The notes beneath the pieces are model-generated. The model was not told where the DNA came from, searched no databases, and worked only from the letters and a program-made list of their open reading frames with translations. Positions 27,487 through 29,828 of a stretch of 29,828 nucleotides of DNA are shown piece by piece. The translations under genes and the position numbers were made by a program. The DNA is from Actinomycetales bacterium UBA1416 (GTDB lineage: Bacteria; Actinomycetota; Actinomycetes; Actinomycetales; Actinomycetaceae), in contig DBPQ01000062.1 of NCBI GenBank assembly GCA_002304945.1, positions 22,553-52,380 on the forward strand, given 5' to 3'. The stretch's first letter is position 1, and every line of letters begins with the position of its first letter.

Positions 27487-28976
27487 TGGTCCACGTCCCG
27501 GCCCTCCCCGACCTCACCATCGCCCGGGAGGAGCCACTCGACTGCGCCCGGGACGGCGGCACGCTCGCCGTGCTCCTCGCTCCGGGGGACGACGCCGGCA
27601 CGATCGCCGAGGCGTACGGGCTGGACCTCGCCGTCGTTGCCCGTGACCGCTCGGTGGGGGCGGCCCGCACCTCCCACACGATCCACCTGCCCCCATTCCT
27701 CGGCGACGACCCGTGGGCCGGCCGGCCGCGCACCATCGCGCTCGTCGGGATCGGCGACGGCGGACCGGCCGAGCTGCGGGACGCCGGGCTCGCGGCCGGT
27801 CGTGCCGCCCGGGGCACGCCCCATCTGGCCGTGGCGCCGGGCCGCGCGCTGGACCCGGGGCGCACCGCCGCGCTGGTCGAGGGGCTGCTCCTGTCCGCCT
27901 ACCGCATGCCGCGGCGCGGAGTCCCCGACGAGGACGCGAAGGCGCCCTGCCCGGCGATCACCCTCTCCGGCGAGCCCACCGAGCTGGATCGGGCCCGCGC
28001 CGCGGTGTGGGGGACGTTCGTCGCGCGCACGCTCGCTGCGACGCCGTCGAACGAGAAGAACCCGGGCTGGCTCGCCGAGCAGGTGGTCGCGCTCGTCGCG
28101 GCCGAGGACGATCCGAGGCTCACGGCAGAGGTCCACGACCAGGCGTGGCTGGAGGAGCACGGTCTCGGTGCGATCCTCGCGGTTGGCGGCGGATCGGCCA
28201 CGCCGCCGCGGCTGGTGACCGTCCGCCACCGCGGGGCGGAGGGGGCTCCCACCGTGCTGGTCGGCAAGGGCATCACCTTCGACACCGGTGGGCTGTCGCT
28301 GAAGCCGCGCGAGGGCATGGTCACCATGAAGACGGACATGTCCGGTGCTGCCGTGGTGCTGGCCACCGTGCTCGCAGCCGCGCGCGCCGCCCTGCCGGTC
28401 CACCTCGTCGGTGTCCTGCCGCTCGCGGAGAACGCGATCGGCGCGGCGTCGTACCGGCCCGGGGACGTCGTGCGCACGTTCGACGGCACCACGGTGGAGG
28501 TCCGCAACACGGACGCCGAGGGACGCATGGTGCTCGCCGACGCCCTCGCCTGGGCGCGGGCGGAGTACCGCCCACGAGTCCTCCTCGACGTCGCCACCCT
28601 CACCGGCGCCGCCACGCTCGGCCTGGGACGCGGCCACGGCGCCCTCTTCGCCTCGGACGACCACCTCGCCGCCACGCTCGCGGATGCGGGTGCCCGGGCG
28701 GGCGAGCCGTTGTGGCCCATGCCGCTGGTGGAGGACTACCGGGACTCGCTGCGCTCCCCGGTGGCGGACCTCGTGCACATCGCGACCGACGATCGCGTCC
28801 GGGCGGGAGCCGTGGTCGCCGCGCTCTTCCTGCAGCACTTCGCCGGGGACACCCCGTGGGCGCACCTCGACATCGCCGGACCTGGGCGCTCGGGTTCGGC
28901 CACCCCCGAGCTGGGGAACCAGGCGCCGACCGGGTTCGCGGTCCGGGCCCTGGTCGACTGGCTCGCGTCCGCCTAG
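27486..28976 (+). CDS. pepA: Leucyl aminopeptidase (M17 family)
   Basis: This 496-residue dizinc/dimanganese aminopeptidase belongs to family M17. The N-terminal domain (about 1-160) is variable. The catalytic domain holds VGKGITFDTGGLSLKP with Lys261 and Asp266, MKTDMSGAA, and the signature NTDAEGRMVLADAL with Asp343 and Glu345 at about 341-354; the hallmark Arg347 is present. It removes N-terminal residues during peptide turnover in the cytoplasm. The start overlaps the DUF3117 stop (TGATG). The stop lies in the CTAG (28973-28976) shared with the stop of the convergent methyltransferase gene. A link with the peptide importer at 860-6326 is plausible but not shown. Confidence 0.93.
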   Translation: MVHVPALPDLTIAREEPLDCARDGGTLAVLLAPGDDAGTIAEAYGLDLAVVARDRSVGAARTSHTIHLPPFLGDDPWAGRPRTIALVGIGDGGPAELRDAGLAAGRAARGTPHLAVAPGRALDPGRTAALVEGLLLSAYRMPRRGVPDEDAKAPCPAITLSGEPTELDRARAAVWGTFVARTLAATPSNEKNPGWLAEQVVALVAAEDDPRLTAEVHDQAWLEEHGLGAILAVGGGSATPPRLVTVRHRGAEGAPTVLVGKGITFDTGGLSLKPREGMVTMKTDMSGAAVVLATVLAAARAALPVHLVGVLPLAENAIGAASYRPGDVVRTFDGTTVEVRNTDAEGRMVLADALAWARAEYRPRVLLDVATLTGAATLGLGRGHGALFASDDHLAATLADAGARAGEPLWPMPLVEDYRDSLRSPVADLVHIATDDRVRAGAVVAALFLQHFAGDTPWAHLDIAGPGRSGSATPELGNQAPTGFAVRALVDWLASA

Positions 28977-29605
28977 CGCTTCACCGCCACCAGCAGGCCG
29001 TCGCCGGACGGGACGAGGGCCGGCACCGAGTCGTCGAGGTCGCGCACCTGCTTGCCGAGTTCCCGGATCGCGACCGTGAGCTCGTCCCGCCGCGCCGGGT
29101 CGGCCACCCTCCCGCCCGCCAGGGCGTCGTTCACCACCAGCACGCCGCCAGGCTTCAGCATCCGCCACGCCTGCTCGACGACGGCGGGTGCCTCGCCCGG
29201 GTCCCCGTCCACCAGGACCAGGTCGTAGGCGGCGTCGGCGAGCCGGGGGAGGACGTCGAGCGCCCGTCCCGCGATGAGGCGGGTGCGGGCCGGCTTGACG
29301 CCCGCGAGCGTGAAGGCCTCACGGGCGGCCCGCTGGTACTCCGCCTCGACGTCGATCGAGGTGAGGATGCCGTCGTCGACCATGCCCTCGAGGAGCCACA
29401 CGCCGGACACGCCCGTACCGGTCCCGACCTCGGCCACCGCGTGGGCCGCGCTCGCGGCGGCGAGCAGGCGCAGCACGGCACCCGTGCCCGCTGAGACCGC
29501 CGGGACCCCGAACTCCGCCGCGCGGGAGCGTGCGAGGCGGGCCGGTTCGGACTCATTGGGGAAGTCCTCGGTGTAGGACCAGGACAGGGCCTTGTCGGCG
29601 GCCAT
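28973..29605 (-). CDS. SAM-dependent O-methyltransferase (family 3, Rv1220c-like)
   Basis: This 210-residue class I methyltransferase is of the O-methyltransferase family 3 (catechol/caffeoyl-CoA type). The SAM-binding motif I is AVAEVGTGTGVSGVWLL, followed by LTSIDVEAEYQRAARE, DLVLVDGDPGE (motif with the metal-coordinating Asp) and LKPGGVLVVNDAL. The substrate is unknown. It is divergent from sigE across 118 bases, the same arrangement as Rv1220c-sigE in M. tuberculosis and many actinobacteria, which supports identification of the downstream sigma factor. The minus-strand ATG at 29605 has AGGAA seven bases upstream. Its stop overlaps the pepA stop in CTAG. Confidence 0.9.
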   Translation of the reverse strand: MAADKALSWSYTEDFPNESEPARLARSRAAEFGVPAVSAGTGAVLRLLAAASAAHAVAEVGTGTGVSGVWLLEGMVDDGILTSIDVEAEYQRAAREAFTLAGVKPARTRLIAGRALDVLPRLADAAYDLVLVDGDPGEAPAVVEQAWRMLKPGGVLVVNDALAGGRVADPARRDELTVAIRELGKQVRDLDDSVPALVPSGDGLLVAVKR

Positions 29606-29645
29606 GGGATGTTCCTGTCGTCAGGGGTGTGGGTCGCTCCCATCC

Positions 29646-29664
29646 TCTCAGGTTTTCCTCAGGT
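29646..29664 (+). promoter_or_regulatory. MprA-box-like direct repeat upstream of sigE
   Basis: TCTCAGGT and CCTCAGGT are two 8-bp direct repeats separated by TTT, giving a period of 11 bases. This 8-3-8 direct-repeat layout with a CTCAGG core is what is described for the MprA response regulator box in M. tuberculosis, which controls sigE. The site lies just upstream of the putative sigE -10 box, in the methyltransferase-sigE divergent region. Confidence 0.6.
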
Positions 29665-29672
29665 GGAGTCGC

Positions 29673-29678
29673 TACGCT
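29673..29678 (+). promoter_or_regulatory. Putative sigE -10 box (TACGCT)
   Basis: TACGCT fits TANNNT, lies 8 bases after the MprA-like repeats and 45 bases before the sigE ATG. The repeats would cover the -35 region, a common arrangement for activation by an OmpR-family regulator. No canonical -35 hexamer is seen. Confidence 0.4.
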
Positions 29679-29723
29679 GATCGGACGCCAAGGGGTGTTC
29701 GGACGACGGAGGGAGGAGGAGCC

Positions 29724-29828
29724 ATGACCGCACTGCGCGAGGCCCCCGTCCTCCTGCCCAGCTGGGAGGAGATCGTCCGGGAGCACTCCGGGAGGGTGTA
29801 CCGGCTCGCCTACCGGCTCACCGGCAAC
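29724..29828 (+). CDS. sigE: ECF RNA polymerase sigma factor SigE (N-terminus, partial)
   Basis: The first 35 codons are present, preceded by an excellent GGGAGGAGGA ribosome site. They read MTALREAPVLLPSWEEIV and then REHSGRVYRLAYRLTGN, the start of the sigma-70 region 2 helix found in ECF factors. The neighbouring minus-strand O-methyltransferase and the MprA-like repeat identify it as the SigE orthologue, which in mycobacteria directs the cell-envelope stress response and is followed by an anti-sigma factor, htrA and tatB. The remainder of the gene lies outside the window, so regions 2.4 and 4 cannot be checked. Confidence 0.85.
   Translation, partial: MTALREAPVLLPSWEEIVREHSGRVYRLAYRLTGN

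Noticed and set aside
26670..29168. 832-codon open frame on the minus strand
   Set aside because: It spans LOG, DUF3117 and pepA in antisense; low-complexity Arg/Gly/Ala composition and no domain.
1..29828. CRISPR arrays, tRNA/rRNA genes, insertion sequences, prophage or attachment sites
   Set aside because: No regularly spaced repeats, cloverleaf-like sequences, transposase motifs or terminal repeats were seen while reading; all long stretches are accounted for by housekeeping genes.

Overview
The window is GC-rich, densely packed chromosomal DNA from an actinobacterium. Codon use, ATGA-type start/stop overlaps, GTG starts, DUF3117 and the O-methyltransferase/sigE divergent pair all point that way. 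A Micrococcales lineage such as a Georgenia or Cellulomonas relative is my best guess, but genus cannot be fixed from the sequence alone. There are no rRNA or tRNA genes, insertion sequences, phage genes or CRISPR arrays. No gap between genes exceeds about 170 bases.

Layout. (1) 1-863: tail of folD and exonuclease III. (2) 860-6326, minus strand: a Dpp/Opp-type peptide ABC transporter (binding lipoprotein, two permeases, one fused double ATPase). (3) 6498-9925: YihY/BrkB membrane protein, mannose-1-phosphate guanylyltransferase, M20 amidohydrolase. (4) 9945-12512: a reactive-sulfur operon (rhodanese, persulfide dioxygenase-rhodanese fusion, TauE/SafE exporter) with a CsoR/CstR-like palindrome over its -10 box. 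(5) 12582-21259: a BMP-family nucleoside ABC importer followed by cdd, deoA, a very acidic 51-residue ORF, an unrecognised protein with C39-like cysteine-peptidase motifs, and deoC. (6) 21308-23807, minus strand: purine nucleoside phosphorylase and a phosphohexo/pentomutase, converging on deoC across a strong stem-loop. (7) 23889-29828: LpdA-like flavoprotein, dapE, a LOG-family protein, DUF3117, leucyl aminopeptidase, a minus-strand O-methyltransferase and the start of sigE.

How the genes work together. Blocks 5 and 6 form a near-complete nucleoside route. The importer brings in nucleosides, Cdd deaminates cytidines, DeoA and PNP release bases and (deoxy)ribose-1-phosphate, the mutase converts this to the 5-phosphate, and DeoC cleaves deoxyribose-5-phosphate into central metabolites. 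Block 4 would oxidise persulfide to sulfite and thiosulfate and export sulfite. Blocks 5-7 recall two separate M. tuberculosis neighbourhoods (lpdA-deoD-pmmB-deoA-cdd, and dapE-LOG-DUF3117-OMT-sigE), which here lie side by side.

The most interesting items are the acidic mini-protein/C39-like pair inside the nucleoside operon, the CstR-like operator together with a dioxygenase lacking the usual iron-ligand Asp, a sigE upstream repeat with MprA-box geometry, and a series of leaderless promoters with the -10 box 6-7 nt from the start codon.
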